A stretch of 64,000 bases of DNA from Nitrospirota bacterium (GTDB lineage Bacteria; Nitrospirota; Leptospirillia; Leptospirillales; Leptospirillaceae), in the NCBI GenBank assembly GCA_021801345.1, contig JAJYYA010000027.1, positions 21,521 through 85,520 of the forward strand. The letters are read 5' to 3'. The notes under the pieces were generated by a model. That model saw only the letters and a program-made list of their open reading frames with translations. It was not told where the DNA came from and searched no databases. The translations under genes and the position numbers were made by a program. This document shows positions 56,450 to 64,000 of this stretch, piece by piece (the first letter of the stretch is position 1; every line of letters begins with the position of its first letter).

Positions 56450-57564
56450 TGGGTGGCCTTCGTTATATCGAGGAGTTCAGGGACCCCGCCCTCGGCCAGT
56501 CCCTCCTTTCCTCACTGAAAAAGGATGCAAAATCTCTTCCCCGGTCACCTGTACGCATCATGGAGTTTTGCGGGGGGCACACCCATGCCTTCCACCGCTT
56601 TGGCCTTCTCGGGCTCCTTCCTGAAGAAATCCGGATGGTCCACGGGCCAGGCTGTCCGGTCTGTATTCTCCCCAAGGGACGGATCGATGCAGCCATCGAA
56701 CTTGCGCAAAGGAAAGAGGTCATTCTCGTAACTTACGGGGATGTCCTGCGTGTTCCAGGCTCCCATGGCATGACCCTCATGCGGGGGCGCTCACGGGGAG
56801 CGGATATCCGGATCGTCATATCGGCGATGGAGGCCTTATCCCTGGCGGACGACAATCCCGACAGAGAGGTCGTCTTCTTTGCCATCGGCTTCGAGACGAC
56901 CACCCCCCCGACAGCGGCAGTCCTCCTCGAGGCAAAAAAAAGGGGGCTCAAAAATTTCTCTGTCTTTACCAACCACGTTCTTACCCCTCCCGCCATGCGG
57001 GGGATTCTTTCCGACAGCCAGGTCGACGGGATCATCGGCCCCTCCCATGTCAGTACGGTCATCGGAAGCCGGGCCTACGACTTCGTGGCCCGGGAGTTTC
57101 AGGTTCCCTTGGTGGTGGCCGGGTTTGAGCCGTTGGACATTCTTCTCTCTCTCCGCATGCTCCTCGCTCAGATCCGACAGGGAAAGGCCGAGGTCGAGAA
57201 CGAGTACATTCGTGCGGTGACCCCCGAAGGGAATCCCCGGTCGCTCGAATTGATCGACCGGGTCTTTGAGAAAACCGCGGACTTCGAATGGCGGGGTCTG
57301 GGCCTTCTTCCCCAAAGCGCGCTTTCGATCCGGGAGGAGTTCTCGGAGTTCAATGCCGAAAAACGCTTCGGATTCCGGATCGAAAGCGTTTCCGATCCGG
57401 GGGTCTGCGAGTGCGGGGAGATTTTACGCGGCATCAAGGCCCCCCGCGACTGCCGGATCTTCGGGACCACCTGCACGCCGGACACCCCGGTCGGGGCCTG
57501 CATGGTCAGTGCCGAAGGGGCCTGTGCCGCAGCCTTTCATTACGGAACGGGGGAGGCCCGATGA
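56449..57564 (+). CDS. hypD: Hydrogenase maturation protein HypD
   Basis: 371 residues from the ATG, which has AGGAGG six bases before it (a GTG directly before it is also possible). Motifs: FCGGHTHAFHRFGL, GPGCPVCILPKGRID, and C-terminal cluster cysteines in CECGEILRG, DCRIFGTTCTPDTPVGACM (cited as CTPDTPVGACM). Site where the Fe centre is assembled. Confidence 0.96.
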   Translation: MGGLRYIEEFRDPALGQSLLSSLKKDAKSLPRSPVRIMEFCGGHTHAFHRFGLLGLLPEEIRMVHGPGCPVCILPKGRIDAAIELAQRKEVILVTYGDVLRVPGSHGMTLMRGRSRGADIRIVISAMEALSLADDNPDREVVFFAIGFETTTPPTAAVLLEAKKRGLKNFSVFTNHVLTPPAMRGILSDSQVDGIIGPSHVSTVIGSRAYDFVAREFQVPLVVAGFEPLDILLSLRMLLAQIRQGKAEVENEYIRAVTPEGNPRSLELIDRVFEKTADFEWRGLGLLPQSALSIREEFSEFNAEKRFGFRIESVSDPGVCECGEILRGIKAPRDCRIFGTTCTPDTPVGACMVSAEGACAAAFHYGTGEAR

Positions 57565-58622
57565 GTGGAGAAAGAACCATGACGGGTCCCCGGCTGGACC
57601 TGGAGAATGGCCGAATCGAAATGATCCACGGAAACGGGGGCCGGGCATCGGCAAAGCTCGTAGAGGAAATCCTTCTTCCGGCATTCGACAACGAATGGCT
57701 CCATCCCCTGGGAGACCAGGCCCGCTTTGATCTTCCCGGTGGGCGATTTGCCATGACGACCGATTCTTACGTCATCTCTCCCCTTTTCTTTCCGGGAGGC
57801 GATATCGGATCGTTAGCTGTCCATGGAACGGTCAACGATCTTGCCATGGGGGGAGCCCAACCCCTCTACCTCACCACGGGATTCATCCTCGAGGAAGGCT
57901 TTCCCCTGTCTGACCTTGTCAGGATCGTCCGCAGCATGGCTATGGCGGCAAAGAACTGCGGGGCAGCTCTGGTCGCAGGCGACACGAAGGTCGTGGAGAG
58001 AGGAAAGGGCGACGGGATCTATATCAACACAGCCGGAATAGGACAGATCCCGGACGGACTCACTCTCGACCCTTCCGGGATCAGTCCCGGGGATGTTCTT
58101 CTCATTTCAGGGACAATTGGAGACCACGGGGCGGCAGTCCTCGCCGCCCGGGAAGGATTTCGCCTCGCCTCAACCCTCCGCTCCGACTCGGCCCCCCTTC
58201 ACTCCCTCGTCCAGACTATGATGAACTCCGGACCAGGACTCGTCTGTCTCCGGGATCCGACCCGGGGAGGTGTGGCCTCGACCCTCAACGAGTGGGCCCG
58301 AACCTCGGGACTTCCGATCGAGATTCGGGAGGAAGGGATTCCCGTTCGAGAGGAGGTCCGTGGAGTCTCTGAACTTCTGGGAATCGACCCGCTCTATTTG
58401 GCCAACGAGGGAAAGCTTCTGGCGGTTTGTCGACCAGAAGCGGCCGACCGGATCCTCTCTGCGATGAAGACCCACCCCTTGGGGTATGAGGCGGCACGTA
58501 TCGGTATGGTCGGAAAAGATTCATCCCGAATTCCGGTGGGGGGTGTCCTGATGAAGACACTCATGGGAGGAACTCGAATGGTAGACTGGTTGCTGGGGGA
58601 TCCTCTTCCCCGAATATGCTGA
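57561..58622 (+). CDS. hypE: Hydrogenase maturation protein HypE
   Basis: 353 residues. Dehydrates the thiocarboxamide made by HypF to a thiocyanate. ATPase core: HGNGGRASAKLVEE, TDSYVISPLFFPGGDIG, NDLAMGGAQP, and SGTIGDHGAAVL. The functional C-terminal PRIC cysteine is present. ATG at 57561 coupled to hypD (ATGA). Confidence 0.96.
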   Translation: MSGERTMTGPRLDLENGRIEMIHGNGGRASAKLVEEILLPAFDNEWLHPLGDQARFDLPGGRFAMTTDSYVISPLFFPGGDIGSLAVHGTVNDLAMGGAQPLYLTTGFILEEGFPLSDLVRIVRSMAMAAKNCGAALVAGDTKVVERGKGDGIYINTAGIGQIPDGLTLDPSGISPGDVLLISGTIGDHGAAVLAAREGFRLASTLRSDSAPLHSLVQTMMNSGPGLVCLRDPTRGGVASTLNEWARTSGLPIEIREEGIPVREEVRGVSELLGIDPLYLANEGKLLAVCRPEAADRILSAMKTHPLGYEAARIGMVGKDSSRIPVGGVLMKTLMGGTRMVDWLLGDPLPRIC

Positions 58623-58635
58623 GAAAGGGCGGCTA

Positions 58636-59457
58636 ATGACGGACGCTCTTGTTCTTCACGGAATGCTCGCCGGAGGAGTTCTTTCCATACTTATGGTCTT
58701 CGGGATGGGCGTGCGCCACGGTCTTGATCCCGACCATCTTTCCGCCATCAATGCCATCTTAAGGTTTCAGTCGGCGAAACGACATCGGCCTGTCCGGTGG
58801 GCCGGACTCTATTTCTCCCTGGGCCACGGGATCGTGGTCATGATCACAGGAGTTGTGGTGACCCTCATGGCCGTCCAAAGGAGGGTTCCCTCCTCCATTG
58901 AAACCGCCGGAGGGCTCTTCTCTGGCCTTTTTCTTCTCGGAATGGCAGGAATAAATGGCTTCTATCTGGCCCGCTCAACCCCGACCTCTCCCTTTTCCCC
59001 AATAGGGCCCAAGACCCGATGGCTTTTCCGGGGAGTTCCCCTTAACCGCCCCTCTATTATCGTTCTGGGAATGCTTTTCGCGATCTCCTTCGACACCCTT
59101 TCGCAGACAATCGTCTTTTCATTGGCAGGAGCATCCTGGGGCGGAATGGCCGGATGTCTTGTCGTGGGTGCGGCCTTTATTTCGGGGATGAGCCTCTCCG
59201 ACGGAGCCAATGGGCTTTGGATTGCCCGTCTGATTGAAAAAGCCGACCTCGGCGGCATCCGACTCTCCCGTGTCATGGGATGGGCGGTTGTCGCCCTCTC
59301 CGTCCTCATCGGAACAAGCATCCTGACCACGACCCTTCGGAATGATGCACCTGTCATCTCTCCCCTCACGGAAACCCTAGCCGGAATCGGCGTCATTCTT
59401 CTGGTGTCCTGTTCCTATCTATTCGCAGCCTGCTTTTTTCGGGGCAAAAACGCATAG
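58636..59457 (+). CDS. NiCoT family nickel/cobalt permease
   Basis: 273 residues, about eight transmembrane segments. Family signatures: HGLDPDHLSAIN (HX4DH; most homologues read HAVDADHI), FSLGHGIVV and LGMLFAISFDTLSQ. Nickel uptake for the hydrogenase is inferred from its place at the end of the operon. Its last codons border the adhesin remnant. Confidence 0.88.
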   Translation: MTDALVLHGMLAGGVLSILMVFGMGVRHGLDPDHLSAINAILRFQSAKRHRPVRWAGLYFSLGHGIVVMITGVVVTLMAVQRRVPSSIETAGGLFSGLFLLGMAGINGFYLARSTPTSPFSPIGPKTRWLFRGVPLNRPSIIVLGMLFAISFDTLSQTIVFSLAGASWGGMAGCLVVGAAFISGMSLSDGANGLWIARLIEKADLGGIRLSRVMGWAVVALSVLIGTSILTTTLRNDAPVISPLTETLAGIGVILLVSCSYLFAACFFRGKNA

Positions 59458-59469
59458 CGTCTGACCTGA

Positions 59470-60000
59470 CAAAAACTTCCCCGATCGTGTACCCGCTCAC
59501 CGTGAATCCGTTCCCGTTGAAGGTTCCGGTGAAGGGAGAGGCGGAGATTTGCCCAAGTGGGATCCAGCTATAAAGCGTGGAGCCGGTGGCAAGATTCATG
59601 GTTCCTTCGAGATTGATCGTGTTCGTCAGGGGATCGGTCGTCGTTGTCCCAATGGTCAGACTTGTCTGATGGCTATCGACAGTCTCCAAGCCCGTCGCGT
59701 TGCAAATATCGAGCGTCGGCCCGGAAAGAAGGTAGTTCGGATCGATCTTGACCGTCCCGGCTGTCTGGTATGGGCCCGAGACGTGGTGCTAAGAGGGGTA
59801 ACCGTCGACCCTGCCACCAGGATCACCTCCCCTCCCGGGGCGGCAATCGTCCCGGAGTTGGCCACAGAGATTCCGACTAACGCCACGGTTCCGATATTTG
59901 GTGGCGGTCAGGACCCCGGCGTTCGTGAATGCACCCGTCTGCGTTCCCCAGGCGGAAGATCCCCGATCGGGACCGCGAGGTCCGCGAGGGCGAACCAGTG
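59470..60000 (-). pseudogene. Remnant of filamentous-haemagglutinin-like adhesin
   Basis: Read on the minus strand across two single-base frameshifts (near 59897 and near 59780) the translation continues as GAFTNAGVLTAT, VANSGTIAAPGGEVILVAGS, then TVKIDPNYLLSGPTLDI and FNGNGFTVSGYTIG. The first part is typical of two-partner-secretion exoproteins; the last resembles a GLUG-type repeat. Both ends are missing. The 3' break coincides with the end of the nickel permease gene. Confidence 0.6.
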
Positions 60001-60010
60001 CCTCGCGGAC
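59980..60010. repeat. Perfect inverted repeat with 10-bp stem
   Basis: GTCCGCGAGG and CCTCGCGGAC are separated by 11 bases. It sits where the adhesin similarity stops and before the tandem repeats begin. Confidence 0.55.
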
Positions 60011-60028
60011 ACGCTCTCCTCGCCCCAC

Positions 60029-60260
60029 GGATTTCACCCCCCCCTACTCGGAAGACACAGATGAGGTTCCCGGGGAGGCACGGATCATGGGGGGGCGAAT
60101 CTCACCCTCCCTTGGAAGACCAGATGAGGGTTCCTTGGGGAGGCACGGATCATGGGGGGCGGATTTCACCCCCCCCATCCCAAGAAGACCAGATCGGGTT
60201 GCTTGAGTGAACCCGGAACATGGGGGGGTGGATTTCACCCCACATCCCCGGAAGACCTTG
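60029..60260. repeat. Four tandem degenerate repeats of about 67 bp, with hairpins
   Basis: Units begin near 60029, 60096, 60161 and 60230. Each contains a GGATTTCACC-like block (GAATCTCACC in the second), a GAAGACC-like block and, in the first three, a CGGATCATGGGGGG-like block (CGGAACATGGGGGG in the third). The run of G pairs with the run of C of the next unit around GGATTTCA, as in ATGGGGGG...CCCCCCAT, so the array can fold into consecutive hairpins. Confidence 0.6.
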
Positions 60261-60462
60261 TCAGGGAATCACAAGGGAGACCTCATAAGGAGGAGAACTC
60301 GTCCGTTTCTGGGCTCTCCTGGGGCGGATCGACGGGCGGATGCAGAAGGTCAGGAAGGAAAACGAAATGGAGGTCCAAGACTTGGTCATGCTCCTGGCCC
60401 GACGGGCGGGAATATCGTAACTAGTGACGACTTCACCCCTCCACGAAGGGAATACCGGGAAC

Positions 60463-60792
60463 TCATGAATGGACCGTGAAAAGCTTGCCGAGGATAAGGA
60501 GGAGAAGACCGAGGGCGAACCCGATCATCCAGCGAAGGGTTTTGACATCGCTCCGGACATCTGCGATCTGCTTTTCCAGGTCTGTTCGGACGCCAGCGAT
60601 CTGCTTCTCCAGATCAGTCCGGACGCCAGTGATATCCTGTTTCAGGGCGGCTTCCACTCCGATCAGATCGGATTTGGTGGCGAGGTCTCCTGAGGCGACA
60701 TGGCTCCAGGCGCGGGCCAAAGCTTCCGCCTGTTCGGGAGAAAACCCTGCGTCTTTAAGTTCTGTGGCCACGGCCAATGTGTCGAATGTCAT
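60463..60792 (-). CDS. Coiled-coil membrane protein, DUF1640-like
   Basis: 109 residues: an N-terminal helical part (GFSPEQAEALARAW), a coiled coil made of three 11-residue repeats (ITGVRTDLEKQ, IAGVRTDLEKQ, IADVRSDVKTL), then one C-terminal transmembrane helix (WMIGFALGLLLLILGKL). This layout matches small DUF1640/CCDC90-like bacterial proteins often found near mobile elements. CAAAGGAG ribosome site. It lies next to the integrase remnant. Confidence 0.75.
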   Translation of the reverse strand: MTFDTLAVATELKDAGFSPEQAEALARAWSHVASGDLATKSDLIGVEAALKQDITGVRTDLEKQIAGVRTDLEKQIADVRSDVKTLRWMIGFALGLLLLILGKLFTVHS

Positions 60793-60830
60793 CGCTACTC
60801 CTTTGACTTGATTCTACGGGATTAGCGCCG

Positions 60831-61852
60831 CTATTTCAACAACTCCGCCAGGTCCTCCGCTTTCAAGTGAGTATACCGTTTCAGCATCTGGAGCGTCTTG
60901 TGTCCGGTGATGGCCGCCACCTGCATGGGGTTCAGCCCCTTCTCGAAGAATCGGCTTGTGGCCTCGTGCCGGAGATCGTGGAAGGTGAGATTCCCCAGAA
61001 AGGCCGGATCCGGCTTCTGCCCCTTCTCCTCGCATTCCTTCTCATAGGCGGCCCGGGCCCTGGCAACGGCGCGACGCCAGGCGACCGACACGGCGTGACA
61101 CGTCACGCCCCAGACCTTCCCGTCGAGTCTCCGCACGAGTCCGGAGAGGATCCGGACGGCCTCCGGGGAAAGGGGCACGACTCGCTTCTCCCCGTTCTTC
61201 GTCACGAGTAATGTCACCGTCCGCTTCTTGAGGTCCACCAGATCCCAGGTCATTCCGGAGATCTCTGCCTGCCTCATGCCAGTTTCGACGGCAAACCGGG
61301 CGAGGGCGGGGAGGACCGGAGATTCCGAGACGGCGAGGATCCTGTCCAGTTCGTCGGGAAGAAGACGACGGTCTCTGGATTTTGGCATCTTTGGTTTTCG
61401 GATTTGTTGGACAGGATTGATAAGCCCCCCCATTCCCCATTCCTTTATCGCAGTATTGAAGAGTCGGGAGAGGATATTGAGTTCATGGATAACCGTTTGA
61501 GGTCCCACGGATTCGATCCGTTTGTCGCGATATTCGGCAACATCCTTTCCCTGGATCGAGGCGAGAAAATGTTTGGCAAGGGGAGAGCGTTTCCAGATAT
61601 TCACCAAAGAGGTGTACTGTTGAACTCCTTTCTTATTTTTTTCTCTTTCAAATCGGTCTAGGGCTTCGAAAAGAGTGGTGTCTCGGCCTCTTTCCGTTGG
61701 ACAAAAATGCCTCTATCCATTTCGGCTTCGACATGACGTGCCCATTTTTCGGCATCGGCTTTATTATTGAATGTCTTGTATTGTGGAGATTGACCTTTAC
61801 GAAGGATCTGGGCTTGCCACTGATAGGGACCGCGCTCACGAATTGTCGCCAT
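60831..61852 (-). pseudogene. Tyrosine recombinase (integrase) broken by one frameshift
   Basis: The first 64 codons (ATG at 61852, GGAG site) give MATIRERGPYQWQAQI and ADAEKWARHVEAEMDRGIF, an N-terminal arm-binding domain. The frame ends at 61658, but in another frame the protein continues without loss as LFEALDRFEREKNKKG into the core and catalytic domains. The catalytic set is complete: R in ETGMRQAEISG, H and R in FHDLRHEATSRF, H in AITGHKTLQ, Y in KRYTHLK. One missing base near 61680 explains the break. It adjoins tRNA-Arg, its probable attachment site. Confidence 0.88.
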
Positions 61853-61954
61853 CGTTTTCTCCGGAAGAAGGGTTTCCGAAAGACCTCACTATGGCATAAT
61901 TATGGCAAAAACCTTTTTCCATGGTAAGGGATTTTACGAGAATGGCTTAAAATA

Positions 61955-62031
61955 TGGTGCGCTCGGCTGGAATCGAACCAGCGACCCACAGCTTAGAAGG
62001 CTGTTGCTCTATCCGACTGAGCTACGAGCGC
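61955..62031 (-). tRNA. tRNA-Arg (anticodon TCT)
   Basis: 77 nt with encoded CCA. Acceptor GCGCTCG/CGAGCGC, D stem GCTC/GAGC, anticodon stem ACAGC/GCTGT with loop CTTCTAA, T arm GCTGG-TTCGATT-CCAGC. All stems pair. Its 3' end faces the integrase. Confidence 0.97.
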
Positions 62032-62051
62032 GATTGGAGGGAATGACAAAC

Positions 62052-62092
62052 AAAACGAGGAGATCCGGGGAGGACCTCCTCTTCGTTTTTTT
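62052..62092. terminator. Bidirectional terminator-like hairpin
   Basis: AAAACGA pairs with TCGTTTT at the base and GGAG/CTCC blocks pair inside. Seven T residues follow on the plus strand; on the minus strand a TTTTGTTTG tail follows. It probably ends the CbtB-like transcript ahead of the tRNA gene. Confidence 0.6.
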
Positions 62093-62107
62093 CTTACAGG
62101 GACGGGA

Positions 62108-62314
62108 TCAGTGGCACATGACGAAGCTGAAGGCGTGCCGAACCGGATGCACCATATCATGAACCATGGGAAGCGGGGCAAAGAGAAGCAGATAGAGAGT
62201 GACCGGGACCCACACAAAAGCCCCCACGACTAGAGCCGCCCTCCACCACTTTGCACGGACATCCGAACCGGATGCGACCCCTTCGATGGTCAGCGTCTCG
62301 ACCTGATGACTCAT
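62108..62314 (-). CDS. Small membrane protein, CbtB-like
   Basis: 68 residues with one transmembrane helix (ALVVGAFVWVPVTLYLLLF). The C-terminus VHDMVHPVRHAFSFVMCH resembles CbtB, a proposed cobalt-transport subunit ending in a His-rich RHxxxFxxCH pattern. No CbtA partner follows. I saw no cobalamin riboswitch in front. Confidence 0.55.
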   Translation of the reverse strand: MSHQVETLTIEGVASGSDVRAKWWRAALVVGAFVWVPVTLYLLLFAPLPMVHDMVHPVRHAFSFVMCH

Positions 62315-62359
62315 TGATTTCCCCTTTCAAAATAGACAGCCATTGTTGCCCCTACTGGA

Positions 62360-62716
62360 TCAGGAGCCTTTTTTCGTTCCCCATGAGCCCATCTCAACCG
62401 GCTCGCCATCATGACATCCCCTGTCGATCGGGGTATCGTCAACAGATTTGGCCGGAACAACAATTCCGTGCGAGATAAGATATCCTTCAACCTCTTCCCC
62501 GCTTACGTCCGCGAGCATTTCCCCGTTGATTTCCACGCAGGGAGAAAGCGGCTGGCCCGACTTCGTGACCATCTCGCTATAGGCTTCGGCATTTCCGATG
62601 ATATTGATATCCTCATACGGAAGCTGATATTTCGCGAGAACGGCACGCACTCCGCGACTCCACCCGCAACTTGGCTTAAGATAAGCCTTGATAAGAATAT
62701 TTTTTTCTTTCTCCAT
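62360..62716 (-). CDS. Glutaredoxin family protein (CGWS active site)
   Basis: 118 residues. Thioredoxin fold with active site LKPSCGWSRGVRAVL, a CxxS form, so monothiol-like. The cis-Pro region is reading GQPLSPCVEINGEML. It has a C-terminal extension with a second Cys (DRGCHDGEP). ATG at 62716 has a GGGAGG site; the frame is open 12 codons further up. Confidence 0.82.
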   Translation of the reverse strand: MEKEKNILIKAYLKPSCGWSRGVRAVLAKYQLPYEDINIIGNAEAYSEMVTKSGQPLSPCVEINGEMLADVSGEEVEGYLISHGIVVPAKSVDDTPIDRGCHDGEPVEMGSWGTKKGS

Positions 62717-63075
62717 GACAACCTCCCACAAAAAACATCGACTGAACTGCACACAAAAAGAGACCCTGATTCAAGTCCTTATTTTGCCCGAGAAAGCCGT
62801 GACCAAGCACTTTCAAGAATTCGAGCGTTTTGTCCAGCAGAAGGGGTTCTTCTCTCGGCTCTCGCTTCCTCATTTTTGCCAGGGATCTCTCAGGCCATTG
62901 CTCCGGAGAGCTACCCTCTCCTCCGGAAGATTTGGATTCGGACAGATCCTTCCCTCGCGGGATCATTGTCCCATGAAATAAGGACAAAAACAAGAGCGTT
63001 CTTATTGTCCCTCTTGCCCCGTGGGCTAAGGAGAGGATTACGCGAGCGATTTTTATCGCCGCCTCTTTCCCCCCC
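62717..63075. other. Intergenic region without recognised gene
   Basis: 359 bp. Contains a hairpin near 62982-63010 and a GGAGAG/CTCTCC stem near 62909-62929 on the minus strand. A stretch resembles parts of a glycine riboswitch but does not fold as one. No gene seen. Confidence 0.4.
62982..63010 (-). terminator. Terminator-like hairpin after the dioxygenase gene
   Basis: GGACAA pairs with TTGTCC and AAGA with TCTT inside; on the minus strand it is followed by TTATTT, a weak tail. It lies 65 bp after the stop codon of the DODA-type gene. Confidence 0.4.
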
Positions 63076-63852
63076 TTACCCTCCTTCGGAGAAGGTAACA
63101 GACCGGAGCGAAAGGCTTCCATACCGGAATATTTCCACGGGAAAATCGACTCTGGCCCCGGACCCGGCGGCTCCGAGGGCAACAAAGAGGGGAACGAAGT
63201 GCTCGATGGAGGGATGGGCCAGTGCCGCATGCGGAGCCTTCCGCCTGAAGTCGAGAAGGGAGGTCAGATCCCCCTCTACCAGTCTCTCCTTCACCCATTG
63301 ATCGAACTCTCTGGCCCAGGGAGCGGAGGGGGACTGATCCCCGGCGGTGAGGGCCCCGAGGTTGTGCGTCATACCTCCGCTGGCCAGGATGAGGATTCCC
63401 TGTTCGCGCAGGGGGGACAGAGCCTGACCGAGCTCATAGAGCTTTTCAGGATCTGTTCCCGGCAATGACACCCCGAGAACCGGGCGACTTGCATCCGGAA
63501 AGAGTCCCTTGAGCGGGACCCACATCCCATGGTCGAGCCCCCTTTTGGGAGAGGCCAGGAGATTGCCGATTCCCGTGAGATCTTTTAAAAGCTGAAAGAT
63601 CGTCGGAGACGGAGGCGCCGCATAGGTCACACGGTAGAGACGCTCCGGGAACCCCCAGAAATCGTAGATCAGAGGTACGGGTTCGAGGGGGCCCGCTTCC
63701 AGAGTCTCGGTCACCCAGTGTGCCGAAAGAACAAGGACCCCCTTCACATTCCTTAGAGATTCTCCCCATATGCCCAAGGCGCGCATCCATTCCTCGTCCT
63801 CAATCGAGGAGGGTGCCCCGTGGGAGATAAAGACTGTCGGAATTTTCTCCAT
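63076..63852 (-). CDS. DODA-type extradiol dioxygenase family protein (YgiD-like)
   Basis: 258 residues. Metal-dependent LigB-fold protein: HGAPSSIEDEEW start, LSAHWVTE, YDFWGFPERLY, KRGLDHGMWVPLK and HPSIEHFVPLFVALG are all family landmarks, including metal-binding His residues. Close relatives cleave DOPA or other catechols; the true substrate in this type of organism is unknown. ATG at 63852; a TTG directly before it is also possible. Confidence 0.9.
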   Translation of the reverse strand: MEKIPTVFISHGAPSSIEDEEWMRALGIWGESLRNVKGVLVLSAHWVTETLEAGPLEPVPLIYDFWGFPERLYRVTYAAPPSPTIFQLLKDLTGIGNLLASPKRGLDHGMWVPLKGLFPDASRPVLGVSLPGTDPEKLYELGQALSPLREQGILILASGGMTHNLGALTAGDQSPSAPWAREFDQWVKERLVEGDLTSLLDFRRKAPHAALAHPSIEHFVPLFVALGAAGSGARVDFPVEIFRYGSLSLRSVTFSEGG

Positions 63853-63881
63853 CAATGGCCACCCGTTTCAAGCCCTGACCT

Positions 63882-64000
63882 TTACCCATATCTCCGACGC
63901 TTGGGCACCGGAGATGTGGGACCGGCCCGGCGCATCCGTTCAAGAATTTCCCAAAACTCGGCAATCCTCTCGAGAGCCTGGAGCCCCTTCCAGAGCACTT
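63882..64000 (-). CDS. C-terminal end of an unidentified gene (partial)
   Basis: An open minus-strand frame runs in from the window edge and stops with TAA at 63882. About 39 residues are seen, rich in Arg and Trp, with GLQALERIAEFWEILERMRR and a basic end PKRRRYG. Too little to name. Confidence 0.45.
   Translation of the reverse strand, partial: VLWKGLQALERIAEFWEILERMRRAGPTSPVPKRRRYG

Larger units (their letters stand above)
59458..60462. other. Gene-poor region of decayed mobile DNA
   Basis: About 1 kb without an intact gene. From left to right it contains the minus-strand adhesin remnant, a strong hairpin (59980-60010) and four tandem hairpin repeats (60029-60260). From 60260 to 60462 I see no feature beyond one very short open frame (60367-60420) with a fair ribosome site. 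Confidence 0.6.

Noticed and set aside
60029..60260. CRISPR array
   Set aside because: The units are degenerate over their full length, with no constant repeat and unique spacers, and no cas genes are near.
60367..60420. 17-codon open frame with a fair ribosome site
   Set aside because: Too short, with no similarity and no clear partner; kept only as a remark.
62830..62960. Glycine-riboswitch-like words on the minus strand (GGAGCAA and CTGAGAG blocks)
   Set aside because: Order and spacing do not match the aptamer, no second aptamer follows, and the downstream gene is a glutaredoxin.

Overview
The window is 64 kb of GC-rich bacterial chromosome (about 60% G+C by eye) from a Gram-negative organism, since it carries lptD. 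Nearly every base is coding. Neighbouring genes often overlap by exactly four bases (ATGA, GTGA or TTGA). The mix of genes fits an autotrophic, acidophilic iron oxidiser of the Leptospirillum (Nitrospirota) type: a b6-type cytochrome bc complex with a multihaem c subunit and a flavoprotein, c-type cytochromes, a Tat-exported uptake hydrogenase, and full trp and pyr pathways. That placement is inference; no rRNA or other marker gene is in the window.

Left part (1-21 kb). A minus-strand pyrimidine operon runs pyrR-pyrB-pyrC-carA-(radical SAM gene)-carB-greA, with greA cut by the window edge. Upstream lie an exported protein of unknown function, a HIT hydrolase, tsaE, a CBS-domain protein, an MFS transporter and a DUF2127 membrane protein. 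A small plus-strand group (exported protein, lipoprotein, monohaem cytochrome) follows, then midA, a YHS-like membrane protein, a glycerate 2-kinase, sppA, yajQ and an ABC-2 exporter pair.

Middle (21-45 kb). A minus-strand respiratory operon encodes a GltD-like FAD/NAD(P) iron-sulfur oxidoreductase, a Rieske protein, split cytochrome b (N and C parts), a small membrane subunit and a tetrahaem cytochrome c. It has a sigma-70-like promoter with a Fur-box-like site just downstream. After nadK and an M14-type peptidase comes a long chain of overlapping genes: sigma-54 activator-trpE-trpG-trpD-trpC-trpF-trpB-trpA-accD-folC-lptD. Tryptophan synthesis, fatty acid and folate synthesis and outer-membrane assembly therefore sit in one transcription unit headed by a PAS-AAA+-Fis regulator. 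Then come a ferredoxin, a Nudix hydrolase, three plus-strand membrane proteins (one DUF420) and a B12-binding radical SAM protein.

Right part (45.5-59.5 kb). A complete plus-strand [NiFe]-hydrogenase cluster: small, large and cytochrome b subunits, maturation protease, HupF-like chaperone, HyaF/HupH, a HupK-like degenerate large-subunit paralogue, hypA, B, F, C, D, E and a NiCoT nickel permease. The small subunit has the two extra cysteines (CTCC and CASWGC) that mark oxygen-tolerant, membrane-bound hydrogenases.

Far right (59.5-64 kb). Mobile-element debris: a frameshifted fragment of a filamentous-haemagglutinin-like adhesin, four tandem hairpin repeats of about 67 bp, a coiled-coil membrane protein and a tyrosine integrase broken by one frameshift, ending at a tRNA-Arg(TCT) gene. 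Beyond the tRNA are a CbtB-like small membrane protein, a CGWS glutaredoxin, a DODA-type dioxygenase and the tail of one more gene.
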